64,000 nucleotides of DNA from CALIZF01 sp046292445 (GCA_046292445.1 JBKBQT010000003.1:117352-181351), one strand, 5' to 3'. Positions 26,082-35,886 are shown, counted from the first letter of the stretch. Translations and numbers: made by a program. The notes: generated by a model from the sequence alone, not told the origin.

Positions 26082-26747
26082 TCAGAAATCGAGGTCGGCA
26101 TAATGCCTCGGCGGCGGAAATCCCGGCACGTGATCGGCCAGGATCGAGCGGAAGGCGGGCCGCGACTTGACCTTCGAATACCAGTCCTTGACCGTCGCGG
26201 ACCGGTTCCAGTCCACGTCCGAGATGTAGTCGAGGCACGACAGATGCGCCGCGGCGGCGAAATCGGCGAGGGTCATCGCATCCCCGGCAAGCCAGCGGCG
26301 CTGGTCGAGCAGCCATCCCATGTAGTCGAGGTGATACTTGATCGCCCGCGCCCCGGCCTTGATCGCGCCGCTGTCGGGGTAGCCCTGCCCCATGATCTTC
26401 TTGGTCACCCGCTCGTGCAGCAGCCGCGCCGTCACCTCGCGGTGGAACTTGTCGTCGAACCAGGCGCAGAGCCGGCGCACCTCATGGCGCCCCTCGGCAT
26501 CGCGCGGCATCAGCGGCGCCTCGCGCACCGTCTCGTCGAGATATTCGCAGATCGCCTGACTCTCGGCGAGGTTGCGCCCCTCGATCCGCAGCACCGGCAC
26601 CTTGCCGGCGGGGTTGCGGGCAAGGAAATCCTTGCCCTGTTCCCAGAACCGCTCCTCGATCAGCTCGACCTCGATCCGCTTCTCGGCCAGCGTCAGCCGC
26701 ACCTTGCGGCAGAACGGCGAGAGCGGGAAATGATAAAGGCGATGCAT
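26082..26747 (-). CDS. Glutathione S-transferase family protein
   Basis: A 221-residue protein with an N-terminal thioredoxin-fold domain (YHFPLSPFCRKVRLTLAEKR, GKVPVLRIEG, the ESQAICEYLDE motif that binds the glutathione glutamyl end) and a helical C-terminal domain (WLAGDAMTLADFAAAAHLSC). A cysteine sits where catalytic Ser/Cys lies in many bacterial GSTs. Substrate unknown. It precedes queG on the same strand, separated by the repeat. Confidence 0.9.
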   Translation of the reverse strand: MHRLYHFPLSPFCRKVRLTLAEKRIEVELIEERFWEQGKDFLARNPAGKVPVLRIEGRNLAESQAICEYLDETVREAPLMPRDAEGRHEVRRLCAWFDDKFHREVTARLLHERVTKKIMGQGYPDSGAIKAGARAIKYHLDYMGWLLDQRRWLAGDAMTLADFAAAAHLSCLDYISDVDWNRSATVKDWYSKVKSRPAFRSILADHVPGFPPPRHYADLDF

Positions 26748-26859
26748 GCCGGGTCCGGTGCGGGGAAGCGTCCCCCTTCCTAGCGCCCGATGCGGGCCGG
26801 ATGCAATCGCAACCCGCGCCACGGCGGTCCTTGCGGCCCGCAGCGCCGTTGCGGGCAGG

Positions 26860-27600
26860 TCACTCGAAACAGGCGGCCCGCCCGTCGCGGCGGATGGTCT
26901 CGGCCCCGTCGAGGATCGCCGCCGCGCGCTGCCGGACGAAGCGCGTCGGATTGGCCGCATCGCGCGACTTCGGCGCCGGCAGCACCGCGGCCAGCCGCGC
27001 CGCCTGCACCGGCGTCAGCCGGTCGGGCGTCACCTTGAAATAGCGCGCGGCGGCGGCATGAACCCCGAACACGCCCTCGTCGAATTCGGCGACGTTGAGA
27101 TAGACCTCGAGGATCCGCCGCTTGGACCAGAACGCCTCGATCACCGGCGTGACGACCGCCTCGGCCGCCTTGCGCGTCCAGGTCCGGCCGTGCCAGAGGA
27201 ACACGTTCTTGGCGACCTGCTGCGTGATGGTGGACGCGCCGCGCCCGCGCCCCTCGTCCAGCGCCTTGCGGATCGCGGCCATGTCGAACCCCCAGTGGAG
27301 GCAGAAATTGGCATCCTCCGCCGCCACCACCGACCGCGCCATGACCGGCGCGATCCCGTCCCAGCGCGTCCAGTCCCGCGCCACCGGCACGCCGAGCCGC
27401 GCGGCCTCGGCCCGCATGTAAAGGCCCGGCGGCGGGTTCACCGTGCCGAACAGCGCAACCAGCAGCATCACGAGAACCCAGAGCCCGGCCACGATCACGA
27501 CCCCCCAGCGGAACGCCCGCCACAGCATCGACAGAACGCGGCGCCCGCCCGCCGGCACCGCCGCCTTGCCGCCCCCGCCCCTGGTCCGTGCCTGTGCCAT
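26860..27600 (-). CDS. mtgA: Monofunctional biosynthetic peptidoglycan transglycosylase
   Basis: Glycosyltransferase family 51 enzyme of 246 residues that polymerises lipid II into glycan strands at the inner membrane. One membrane anchor is visible (residues about 33-52, WGVVIVAGLWVLVMLLVALF). The catalytic motifs are AAEDANFCLHWGFD and GASTITQQVAKNVFL, followed by RRILEVYLNVAEFDEGVFG. There is no transpeptidase domain. Length is normal for MtgA. It stands as a single gene between GST and a divergent DUF4342 gene. Confidence 0.95.
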   Translation of the reverse strand: MAQARTRGGGGKAAVPAGGRRVLSMLWRAFRWGVVIVAGLWVLVMLLVALFGTVNPPPGLYMRAEAARLGVPVARDWTRWDGIAPVMARSVVAAEDANFCLHWGFDMAAIRKALDEGRGRGASTITQQVAKNVFLWHGRTWTRKAAEAVVTPVIEAFWSKRRILEVYLNVAEFDEGVFGVHAAAARYFKVTPDRLTPVQAARLAAVLPAPKSRDAANPTRFVRQRAAAILDGAETIRRDGRAACFE

Positions 27601-27728
27601 TCCCGCTGCATAGCGCGCAACGCGTCCCGGGAAAACCGCCGTTCCGCCCTGATCCGCGTCAAGGCCGCATCATCGCGCGCATGCGATGATTGCGCATCTG
27701 CCACCCCGACCCGGACCCGGAGGCCCCG

Positions 27729-28061
27729 ATGACCGATCCGAAATCCGACCCCAGACAGGACCCCGCGGGCAAGCCGCGCACGATCGTCGAGACGATCGAG
27801 GTCGCCGGCGCCGAACTAGTCGAGAAGATCAAGGCCCTCGTCGCCGACGGCAACGTGCGCCGCCTGCGCATCCGCGCAGGCGAGGGCTTTGCGATCGAGA
27901 TGCCGCTGACCGTCGGCGCGATCATGGGCGGTGTCGTCACGCTGGCCGCGCCATGGCTTGCGGTGATCGGCGTGATCGCCGCCATGGTCGCCCGGGTCGA
28001 GGTCGAGATCGAGCGCGACGGCCCGCCCCCGCCCGGCAACCCCGGCGGTGGCGGCGCCTGA
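27729..28061 (+). CDS. DUF4342 domain-containing protein
   Basis: A 110-residue protein of unknown function. The central part (TIVETIEVAGAELVEKIKAL, then RRLRIRAGEGFAIEMPL) matches the DUF4342 pattern, followed by one hydrophobic segment (VGAIMGGVVTLAAPWLAVIG) that could span or contact the membrane, and a charged, proline/glycine-rich tail. A GGAGG site precedes ATG 27729. It is convergent with gltB; a hairpin lies between them. Confidence 0.82.
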   Translation: MTDPKSDPRQDPAGKPRTIVETIEVAGAELVEKIKALVADGNVRRLRIRAGEGFAIEMPLTVGAIMGGVVTLAAPWLAVIGVIAAMVARVEVEIERDGPPPPGNPGGGGA

Positions 28062-28144
28062 ATGCCGCCAAGGCTCAAACCGTCGGAATTTGCAGATTGC
28101 AACGCGCCATGCGCTCGCAAGCCGAACGCTGCGCGGGATGTTTG

Positions 28145-28170
28145 GGGCGGCCCTGCGAGAAGGGCCGCCC
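28145..28170. terminator. Hairpin terminator after gltB
   Basis: GGGCGGCCCT (28145-28154) and AGGGCCGCCC (28161-28170) form a perfect 10-base stem with a 6-base loop, starting 7 bases beyond the gltB stop on the minus strand and also downstream of the DUF4342 gene. No clear T-run. Confidence 0.7.
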
Positions 28171-28176
28171 GCCAGC

Positions 28177-31100
28177 CTACTCGGCCGGGATCGCCTCGCG
28201 CTCGTCCGACAGGGGATGCGGCAGGCGGCTGAGCATTTCCTTGGGGCAGACCTGAAGGAAATTGCGCCGCTCCTGCGCCCAGTCCCGCAGGATCGCGGCG
28301 GCCTTGCGGCTTCCGGTCTCGCGGTGGTGGCGCTCGATCAGCCCCTTCACCTGCGCCTCCCAGTGCCGATGGCCAAGGCCGCAGGTCACGATCGTCTCGA
28401 GGTTCATGTAATCCTCGGCCACGCCGTCGGGGTCGTGGACATAGGCCATTCCCCCCGTCATCCCGGCGCCGAAATTCGCCCCGATCGAGCCGAGGATGAC
28501 CGCCACGCCCCCGGTCATGTATTCGCACCCGTTCGATCCGCAGCCCTCGATCACGACCGAGGCGCCCGAGTTGCGCACCGCGAACCGTTCGCCCGCCCGC
28601 CCGGCGGCAAAGAGATGCCCGGCGGTCGCGCCGTAAAGGACGGTGTTGCCGATGATCGTGTTCTGGCTTGCATCCAGCGGCGAATCCATCGGCGGGCGCA
28701 CCACGATCAGTCCGCCCGACAGGCCCTTGCCGACGTAATCGTTGGCATCCCCCGACACCTCGAGCTTGATCCCCGGCGCGAGGAACGCCCCGAGCGACTG
28801 CCCGCAGCTTCCCGTCAGTTTGACCGTCAGGTGATCGGGCTGGAGGCTGTTGCGCATCCCGAACCGCCGCACGATGTGGCTCGAGGCCCGTGTGCCGATG
28901 GTGCGGTGCGTGTTGCGCACCGCATAGGACAACTGCATCTTCTCGCCGTCCTCGAAGAAGCGCACCCCGTCCCGGATGATCTCGGCATCGAGCGTGTCGG
29001 GCACCGCGTTGCGCGGGCGCGAGCGGTCGTAGGTGATCCGCGATGCGCCGTCCACGGTGATGAGCAGCGGGTTGAGGTCGAGATCGTCGAGTTCCGCCGC
29101 GCCGCGGCTCACCTGGGTGAGCAGGTCGGCCCGCCCGATGATCTCGTCGAGACTGCGCGCACCGATCCCGGCGAGCAGTTCCCGCACCTCCTGCGCATAG
29201 AAGGTAATGAGGTTCACCACCTTGTCCGCGTTGCCGGTGAACTTGGCCCGCAGCCGTTCGTCCTGGGTGCACACGCCGACCGGGCAGGTGTTCGACTGGC
29301 ACTGCCGCACCATGATGCAGCCCATGGCGATCAGCGCCGCCGTGCCGATCCCGTATTCCTCGGCCCCCATCATCGCCGCGATGAGGATGTCGCGCCCGGT
29401 GCGCAGGCCGCCATCGGTGCGCAGCGTCACCCGCTCGCGCAGGTTGTTCATGGCAAGGACCTGATGCGCCTCGGTCAGGCCCATTTCCCACGGCAGGCCG
29501 GCATATTTGATGCTCGTCGCCGGGGACGCACCGGTGCCGCCGTTGTGGCCCGAGATGAGGATGATGTCGGCCTTGGCCTTGGCCACGCCCGCCGCGATGG
29601 TACCGACGCCGCTGGCCGAGACCAGTTTCACCGTCACCTTGGCGCGCGGGTTGATCTGCTTGAGGTCGTAGATGAGCTGCGCGAGATCCTCGATCGAATA
29701 GATGTCATGATGCGGCGGCGGCGAGATGAGCGTCACGCCCGGCGTCGAGTGGCGCAGGCGGGCGATCAGAGCGGTCACCTTCATCCCCGGCAACTGCCCG
29801 CCCTCGCCGGGCTTGGCGCCCTGCGCGACCTTGATCTCGAGTTCCTCGCAGGCATTGAGGTATTCGGCGGTGACACCGAACCGGCCCGACGCCACCTGCT
29901 TGATCTTGGCCGACGGGTTGTCGCCGTTCGGCTCGGGCGTGAAATGCGCCGGATCCTCGCCGCCCTCGCCGCTGTCGGATTTCGCGCCGATGCGGTTCAT
30001 CGCGATGTTGAGCGTCTTGTGCGCCTCGGGCGAGAGGGCGCCGAGGCTCATCCCCGGCGTGACGAACCGCTTGCGGATCGAGGTGATGGATTCCACCTCT
30101 TCCAGCGGCACCGGCTTGCCCAGCGGCTTGATGTCCAGAAGGTCGCGCAGGTGGATCGGCGGGTTGGCCCGCATCGCGGCGCTGAACTGTTTCCACAGGT
30201 CATAAGACCCGCGGTCGCAGGCCGATTGCAGGATATGCATCGTGGTCGCTTCCCACGCATGCTTTTCCCCCGACCGGCGCGCCTTGTAGAACCCGCCGAT
30301 GGGCAGGACCGTATCGCTGCCGCGCCAGCCCCGGGCGTGCACCTCCTCGGCCTTGTGCTGGATGCCGTGCAGGCCGATGCCGCTGATCCGGCTCGACATG
30401 CCGGGGAAATATTCGGCCACCATCGCACGGCTGAGCCCGATCGCCTCGAAATTGAGCCCGCCCCGGTAGGACGAGATCACCGAGATCCCCATCTTGGACA
30501 TGATCTTGAGCAGGCCGGCGTCGATCGCGTCGCGGTAACGGCGCATCGCATCCTCGAGCGTGCCGTCAAGGAGGCCGCGGGCGAGACGATCGGCGATGCT
30601 GTCCTGCGCGAGATAGGGGTTCACCGTCGTCGCGCCGCAGCCGATCAGCACGGCGAAGTAATGCGCATCGATGCACTCGGCGGCGCGCACGTTCAGCGAA
30701 CAGAACGTCCGCAGGCCCTTGCGCGTCAGCCAGGAATGCACGGCGCTGGTGGCGAGGATCATCGGCATCGCCACCCGCGTTGCGCCCTGATGCTGGTCGG
30801 TCAGCACCAGATGCGCCGCGCCCGAGCGCACGGCATCCTCGGCCTCGGCCCGGATCCGCTCCAGCCCGGCGCGCAGCGCGTCCTGCCCGGCCTCGATCGG
30901 GAAGGTGCAGTCGATGAAGCCGACGTTGCCGCCGAACTGGCGCACCATTTCCTCGAATTCGGCATTGGCGACGAACGGGCTTTCGAGCACCAGGATCTCG
31001 GTCTGGCTCGAGTTTTCGTCCAGCACGTTCTTGAGGTTGCCGAACCGGGTCTTGAGGCTCATGACCCGCGCCTCGCGCAAGCTGTCGATGGGCGGGTTGG

Positions 31101-32712
31101 TCACCTGGCTGAAGTTCTGGCGGAAATAGTGGCTGAGCGGGCGATAGACCTTGGACAGCACCGCCGGCGGCGTGTCGTCGCCCATCGAGGCGACCATTTC
31201 CTTGCCGTCCTCGGCCATGGGCGCCAGCACCTGCTCGAGCTCCTCGAGCGTGTAGCCGGCGGCCACCTGACGCCGGCGGAGCTCGGTGCCCGACACGGTG
31301 GCCCGTTCGGGCACGTCGCGCATCATGGCGTTGAGGTCCACGACCTTCTCGATCCAGTCGCCGAAGGGCTGGCTGGCCGCGAGCCGGTCCTTGAGCGCGC
31401 GGTCGTGGTAGAGCTTGCCCGACCGCATGTCGACCGCGATCATCTGCCCCGGCCCGAGCGCGCCCTTTTCACGCACCGTCGCCTCGTCCACCGGCACCAT
31501 CCCGGCCTCGGACCCGGCGATCAGCATGCCGTCGCCGGTGACGACATAGCGCATCGGGCGCAGGCCGTTGCGGTCGAGCCCGCCGCAGACCCAGCGGCCG
31601 TCGGTCATGGCGAGGGCAGCGGGGCCGTCCCAAGGCTCCATCACCGCGTTGCAATAGGCATACATGTCCGCCCAGGCCTTGGGCATCTCGACGGTGGATT
31701 TGCTCCATGCCTCGGGGACCAGCATCGTCTTGGTCATCGGCGCGCTGCGGCCCGAGCGCACCATCACCTCGAACACCGCGTCGAGCGCGCCGCTATCGGA
31801 CGTGCCGGCGGGGACGATGGGCTTGATGTCCTCGGCCATGTCGCCGAAGGCCGTCGAGGCCATGCGGATCTCGTGGCTGCGCATCCAGTTGACGTTGCCC
31901 TTGAGCGTGTTGATCTCGCCGTTATGGGCCAGCATGCGGAACGGCTGGGCCAGCCACCACTGCGGGAAGGTGTTGGTCGAATAGCGCTGGTGATAGATCG
32001 CAAAGGCGCTTTCGTACCGCTCGTCCTTGAGGTCGGGGTAGAATTCGGCGACCTGCTCGGCCAGCATCATGCCCTTGTAGATGATCGACCGGCAGGAGAG
32101 GCTGCACAGGTAGAGCCCCTGGATCTGCGCCGCCGCGGCAGCCTTTTCGATCCGCCGGCGGATGACGTAGAGCTCGCGCTCGAACGCCTCGTCCTCGATG
32201 TCCTTCTCGCAGCGGATGAGGATCTGTTCGATCTCGGGCCGGGTCGCATTCGCTTTCTCGCCCAGAACGCCGACATTCACCGGCACATGGCGCCAGCCAT
32301 AGATGTAGTGCCCCATCCGCAGCACTTCGGATTCGACGATCGTGCGGCAGCGTTCCTGCGCCCCGAAATCGGTGCGCGGCAGGAACACCTGGCCGACCGC
32401 GATGAGCTTGCCCATGTCCGGCTCGTGCCCGGTGCGGCGCACCTGGTCGTAGAAGAACGGCACGGGGATCTGGATGTGGATGCCGGCCCCGTCGCCGGTC
32501 TTGCCATCGGCATCGACGGCGCCGCGGTGCCAGACGGCCTTGAGCGCGGCGATCCCGTTCTCGACCACCTTGCGCGACGGCTTGCCGTTGATCGCCACGA
32601 CAAGGCCGACGCCGCAAGACGAATGTTCGTCCTCGGTCCGGTAGAGGCCGGTCTCGGCCACGCGGTTGCGCTTGGCTTCCTCCGCGGCGACCCAGGTTTC
32701 GTCAAAGGTCAT
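28177..32712 (-). CDS. gltB: Glutamate synthase (NADPH) large subunit
   Basis: The large subunit of GOGAT, 1511 residues, converts glutamine and 2-oxoglutarate to glutamate. It has a short propeptide followed by the N-terminal glutaminase nucleophile cysteine in EHSSCGVGLV (about residue 33), the central domain, the FMN-binding synthase domain (SGHNGGTGASPATSIKYAG, then the cysteine cluster around MVRQCQSNTCPVGVCTQ for the 3Fe-4S centre) and the C-terminal beta-helix (YGATAGHLFAAGRAGERFAV). It is the last gene of a gltD, exported-protein, gltB operon. Confidence 0.97.
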   Translation of the reverse strand: MTFDETWVAAEEAKRNRVAETGLYRTEDEHSSCGVGLVVAINGKPSRKVVENGIAALKAVWHRGAVDADGKTGDGAGIHIQIPVPFFYDQVRRTGHEPDMGKLIAVGQVFLPRTDFGAQERCRTIVESEVLRMGHYIYGWRHVPVNVGVLGEKANATRPEIEQILIRCEKDIEDEAFERELYVIRRRIEKAAAAAQIQGLYLCSLSCRSIIYKGMMLAEQVAEFYPDLKDERYESAFAIYHQRYSTNTFPQWWLAQPFRMLAHNGEINTLKGNVNWMRSHEIRMASTAFGDMAEDIKPIVPAGTSDSGALDAVFEVMVRSGRSAPMTKTMLVPEAWSKSTVEMPKAWADMYAYCNAVMEPWDGPAALAMTDGRWVCGGLDRNGLRPMRYVVTGDGMLIAGSEAGMVPVDEATVREKGALGPGQMIAVDMRSGKLYHDRALKDRLAASQPFGDWIEKVVDLNAMMRDVPERATVSGTELRRRQVAAGYTLEELEQVLAPMAEDGKEMVASMGDDTPPAVLSKVYRPLSHYFRQNFSQVTNPPIDSLREARVMSLKTRFGNLKNVLDENSSQTEILVLESPFVANAEFEEMVRQFGGNVGFIDCTFPIEAGQDALRAGLERIRAEAEDAVRSGAAHLVLTDQHQGATRVAMPMILATSAVHSWLTRKGLRTFCSLNVRAAECIDAHYFAVLIGCGATTVNPYLAQDSIADRLARGLLDGTLEDAMRRYRDAIDAGLLKIMSKMGISVISSYRGGLNFEAIGLSRAMVAEYFPGMSSRISGIGLHGIQHKAEEVHARGWRGSDTVLPIGGFYKARRSGEKHAWEATTMHILQSACDRGSYDLWKQFSAAMRANPPIHLRDLLDIKPLGKPVPLEEVESITSIRKRFVTPGMSLGALSPEAHKTLNIAMNRIGAKSDSGEGGEDPAHFTPEPNGDNPSAKIKQVASGRFGVTAEYLNACEELEIKVAQGAKPGEGGQLPGMKVTALIARLRHSTPGVTLISPPPHHDIYSIEDLAQLIYDLKQINPRAKVTVKLVSASGVGTIAAGVAKAKADIILISGHNGGTGASPATSIKYAGLPWEMGLTEAHQVLAMNNLRERVTLRTDGGLRTGRDILIAAMMGAEEYGIGTAALIAMGCIMVRQCQSNTCPVGVCTQDERLRAKFTGNADKVVNLITFYAQEVRELLAGIGARSLDEIIGRADLLTQVSRGAAELDDLDLNPLLITVDGASRITYDRSRPRNAVPDTLDAEIIRDGVRFFEDGEKMQLSYAVRNTHRTIGTRASSHIVRRFGMRNSLQPDHLTVKLTGSCGQSLGAFLAPGIKLEVSGDANDYVGKGLSGGLIVVRPPMDSPLDASQNTIIGNTVLYGATAGHLFAAGRAGERFAVRNSGASVVIEGCGSNGCEYMTGGVAVILGSIGANFGAGMTGGMAYVHDPDGVAEDYMNLETIVTCGLGHRHWEAQVKGLIERHHRETGSRKAAAILRDWAQERRNFLQVCPKEMLSRLPHPLSDEREAIPAE

Positions 32713-32716
32713 GGCG

Positions 32717-33433
32717 CTACTCCTTCGCGGGGATGATGGCGGCCGGCGCGCGCGACATCTCGTCGGTGCAGCCGAATTGCGGTGTGTCGGTGAAGAAACC
32801 GGGCTGGCCGGGCTGGCGGAAGGTCACCGGCGAATGATCGATCGGGCGCCAGCCGTCGCCGGCATCGGCCTCGGACGGGCCGGCAAGGAAGATGCGCCAT
32901 TCGGGATGGACATATTCGTTCCCCCGTGCCCGCTGCACGAGGCTGCCGTCGGGGCGCGTCTCGCTGTATTCGAACCGCGTGATCTTGAGCGTCACGCCGT
33001 CGATCACCGCCGTCTGCCCGGTGAGTTCGTCGAAGCCCCGCACCACTGTCTCGCCGCCGGGGCCGCTGAGACAGAAATCGAATGTATCGATGCCCTCGGA
33101 CAACAGCGTGCCGAACGACTGCGCGTCGGCCGCCCCCTCCGCCAGCACCCGCGACGTGCCCTCCACAAGGTCGATCGACTGCACCCACTGCGCCTCGCTG
33201 TCGATGCGGCTGGCGAAGAACGGGCCGAAGGGGCCGAAATCGACGCGCCACTGCTCGCCCGGCGGATCGCCGTCGCAGCGGAAATGGTTCGAAAGGCGGC
33301 AACCCTTGGATTGCACCGTCAGGTATCCGGTGCAGCCCGGCGGCGGGGTGAAGGTTCCCGCCGCCGCGCCCGTCGCCGGGCCGAACGCGGCAAGCGCGGC
33401 CGCAGCGGCCGCAAGACGCGCCGCGCGCGTCAT
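32717..33433 (-). CDS. Exported protein of unknown function inside the glutamate synthase operon
   Basis: A 238-residue protein with an N-terminal signal-like stretch (MTRAARLAAAAAALAAFGPA, then ATGAAAG), so it is probably periplasmic. The mature part is rich in aromatic residues and has several cysteines (PPPGCTGYLTVQSKGCRLSN, FRCDGD, FDFCLSG, FGCTDEM) that could form disulfides. I recognise no enzyme family. The start overlaps the gltD stop (ATGA), and gltB starts 4 bases after its stop, so it is firmly part of the operon. A link between nitrogen assimilation and a periplasmic protein is unexplained. Confidence 0.8.
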   Translation of the reverse strand: MTRAARLAAAAAALAAFGPATGAAAGTFTPPPGCTGYLTVQSKGCRLSNHFRCDGDPPGEQWRVDFGPFGPFFASRIDSEAQWVQSIDLVEGTSRVLAEGAADAQSFGTLLSEGIDTFDFCLSGPGGETVVRGFDELTGQTAVIDGVTLKITRFEYSETRPDGSLVQRARGNEYVHPEWRIFLAGPSEADAGDGWRPIDHSPVTFRQPGQPGFFTDTPQFGCTDEMSRAPAAIIPAKE

Positions 33434-34866
33434 TCCGCGGCCACGCGCGCCGGCTGGGCCAGCCAGTCGAGGATCGAATCCGCCGCCTCGCGTCCGTCGC
33501 GGATCGCCCAGACCACGAGGCTTGCCCCGCGCACGATGTCGCCGGCGGCATAGACGCCCGGCAGGCTGGTGGCATGGGTGCGGAAATCGGCCTTGATCGT
33601 GCCCCAGCGGGTCACGGCCAGTTCCGGCACGCCCCAGAGCGTCGGCAGCTCTTCCGGCTCGAAGCCGAGCGCCATGATCACGAGGTCGGCCGGTTCGACA
33701 TAATCGGCGCCCTCGATCACCTCGGGCACCTGCCGTCCCGTCACGTCGGGCTGGCCGAGCCGCATGCGCTGGACCATCACGCCCGTCACCGTCTCGCCGC
33801 CGGCAAAGCCCTTGGGCGCGGACAGCCAGACGAATTCCACCCCCTCTTCCTCGGCATTGGCAACCTCGCGCTGGCTGCCGGGCATGTTCGCGCGGTCGCG
33901 GCGGTAGAGGCATTTCACGCTCGCCGCGTCCTGACGCACGGCGGTGCGCACGCAGTCCATCGCCGTATCGCCGCCGCCGATCACCACGACGCGCTTGCCG
34001 GCCGCGTTCAGACGGCCGTCGTCAAAGGCGGGCACGTCGTCGCCGAAGCTCTTGCGGTTCGACGCGGTCAGGTAGTCGAGCGCGGGCACGATCCCCGCCG
34101 CGCCGCGCCCGGGCGCCGCAAGATCGCGCGGCTTGTAGACGCCGGTCGCGATCAGCACCGCATCGTGCTGGCCGCGGATCGCATCGAAGCTGATGTCGCG
34201 CCCGACCTCGCAGCCCAGCGCGAACTGCACCCCGCCCGCCTCGAGCTGCGCGATCCGCTGCATCACGACCGGCTTCTCGAGCTTGAAGCCGGGAATGCCG
34301 TAGGTCAGCAGCCCCCCGGCGCGGTCGTAGCGGTCATAGACGGTGACCTGCACCCCCGCGCGCCGCAGCCGGTCGGCGGCCGCGAGCCCGCCCGGGCCGG
34401 CCCCGATGATCCCGACGCTTTCGGGCCGCTCGAAGGCCGGGCGCAGCGGCTCGACCCAGCCCTGCTCCCACGCGGTATCGGTGATATAGCGCTCGACCGC
34501 GCCGATGGTCACGGTGCCGTGGCCCGACTGCTCGATCACGCAGTTGCCTTCGCAAAGCCGGTCCTGCGGGCAGATGCGACCGCAGATTTCGGGAAAGGTG
34601 TTCGTCTGCTGGCTCAGCTCATAGGCTTCGCGCAACCGCCCCTCGGCGGTCAGGCGCAGCCAGTCGGGGATGTTGTTGTGCAAGGGGCAGTGGGTCTGGC
34701 AGTAGGGCACGCCGCACTGGCTGCAACGGGCGGCCTGTTCGGCGGCCTTCTCGGCGGCATAGTCGCGATAGATTTCATGGAAATCATGCGCCCTGAGGGC
34801 CGCCGGACGCTTTTCCGGCGTCTCCTTGGCGACAGTGACGAACCGGAGCATCTTCTGCTGCGCCAT
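33430..34866 (-). CDS. gltD: Glutamate synthase (NADPH) small subunit
   Basis: The 478-residue flavoprotein that feeds electrons from NADPH to GltB. It has N-terminal cysteine clusters for 4Fe-4S centres (CSQCGVPYCQTHCPLHNNIP and CGRICPQDRLCEGNCV), an FAD-binding GAGPGGLAAADRLRRAG motif and an NADPH-binding GGGDTAMDCVRTAVR motif. Length is normal. It is the first gene of the operon; the 213-base gap to the divergent uppP holds the promoter, with a repeated GTCATGCTG motif. Confidence 0.96.
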   Translation of the reverse strand: MAQQKMLRFVTVAKETPEKRPAALRAHDFHEIYRDYAAEKAAEQAARCSQCGVPYCQTHCPLHNNIPDWLRLTAEGRLREAYELSQQTNTFPEICGRICPQDRLCEGNCVIEQSGHGTVTIGAVERYITDTAWEQGWVEPLRPAFERPESVGIIGAGPGGLAAADRLRRAGVQVTVYDRYDRAGGLLTYGIPGFKLEKPVVMQRIAQLEAGGVQFALGCEVGRDISFDAIRGQHDAVLIATGVYKPRDLAAPGRGAAGIVPALDYLTASNRKSFGDDVPAFDDGRLNAAGKRVVVIGGGDTAMDCVRTAVRQDAASVKCLYRRDRANMPGSQREVANAEEEGVEFVWLSAPKGFAGGETVTGVMVQRMRLGQPDVTGRQVPEVIEGADYVEPADLVIMALGFEPEELPTLWGVPELAVTRWGTIKADFRTHATSLPGVYAAGDIVRGASLVVWAIRDGREAADSILDWLAQPARVAAE

Positions 34867-34922
34867 GACGCGAACCTCCCTCGCTGCCCGGTCCTCTTAG
34901 CGCAGGCCCGCGTCGGGTAAAA

Positions 34923-35011
34923 GTCAGTCATGCTGACATTTATTCAAGATTTTCGACCGCCAAAGGCGCATATCAGCCTCAAGTCTCGCAAATAAGGTAT
35001 GTCATGCTGTC
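34923..35011. promoter_or_regulatory. Repeated GTCATGCTG motif upstream of gltD and uppP
   Basis: GTCATGCTGAC at 34927-34937 (part of the palindrome GTCAG-TCATG-CTGAC, 34923-34937) recurs as GTCATGCTGTC at 35001-35011. Both lie in the gltD/uppP divergent gap. A dimeric regulator of glutamate synthase could bind here, but no known consensus is matched. Confidence 0.35.
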
Positions 35012-35079
35012 CTATCATTCGCATCCCGCTCGCCGGCCGGCCGCGCTAGGGTCGCGGGAGCGAATCATCCGGGGGTCGC

Positions 35080-35886
35080 ATGAGCCTGTTCCAGCTAGCA
35101 ATTCTGGCCATCGTTCAGGGCATTACCGAGTTCCTGCCGATCTCGTCCTCGGCCCATCTGATCCTGCTGCACGAGATCAGCGGCCCCTCGCCCGATGCCA
35201 TCGCGCTGGATATCGCGGTGCACCTCGGCTCGATCCTCGCCGTGTGCCTCTATTTCCGCACCGACGTGCTGCGCGCCTTGCGCGGAACGGGCCAGCTCGC
35301 GACCGGCCGCATGAGCACACCCGAGGCGTTCCTCGCCCTCTGCCTGCTGATCGCCACGATCCCTGCGCTCATCGTCGGGGCGGTGCTGTCGGCCACGGGC
35401 TGGATCGAGGCGCTGCGCGACATCCGGGTGATCGGCGTGACGAGCATCGTGTTCGGCATCGCCCTGTGGTGGGCGCACCGCACGTTTCCAGAAACCCGCA
35501 CCGCCGAAGGCTGGACCCTGCGCCATGCGGTCGCGATGGGCCTGTGGCAAGCGGTTGCGTTGATCCCCGGCGTGTCGCGGTCGGGCATCACGATGACGGC
35601 AGCGCGGATACTGGGCTACGAGCGGCACGCGGCCGCACGGGTGTCGGTGCTGATGTCGGTGCCGGTGACGCTGGCGACCGGCGCCTATCTCGCGCGCAAG
35701 GCGACGGGGGCCGACCTTGACGCTGCATTCCTGACCGACCTTGGCATCGCGGCGGTGCTCGCGTTCCTGGCCGCCTGGGGGGCGCTGGCGCTCATGATGC
35801 GCTTCCTCGCTGCCGTCAGCTTCACACCCTATGTCGTCTATCGGGTCGCGCTCGGGGTGGTGCTGCTGGCGATCGCGGCGGCGTGA
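35080..35886 (+). CDS. uppP: Undecaprenyl-diphosphatase UppP
   Basis: Integral membrane phosphatase of 268 residues that recycles undecaprenyl diphosphate to the monophosphate carrier for peptidoglycan synthesis and gives low bacitracin resistance. Family motifs are visible: AIVQGITEFLPISSSAHLIL near the N terminus and VALIPGVSRSGITMTAARIL. About eight membrane segments. The stop lies directly beside the stop of the convergent NDUFA9-like gene. Confidence 0.96.
   Translation: MSLFQLAILAIVQGITEFLPISSSAHLILLHEISGPSPDAIALDIAVHLGSILAVCLYFRTDVLRALRGTGQLATGRMSTPEAFLALCLLIATIPALIVGAVLSATGWIEALRDIRVIGVTSIVFGIALWWAHRTFPETRTAEGWTLRHAVAMGLWQAVALIPGVSRSGITMTAARILGYERHAAARVSVLMSVPVTLATGAYLARKATGADLDAAFLTDLGIAAVLAFLAAWGALALMMRFLAAVSFTPYVVYRVALGVVLLAIAAA

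Noticed and set aside
28048..32736. 1562-codon open frame on the plus strand
   Set aside because: It is the antisense shadow of gltB. The high GC content keeps the opposite frame open; the translation is low-complexity (Arg/His/Asp-rich) with no domain.
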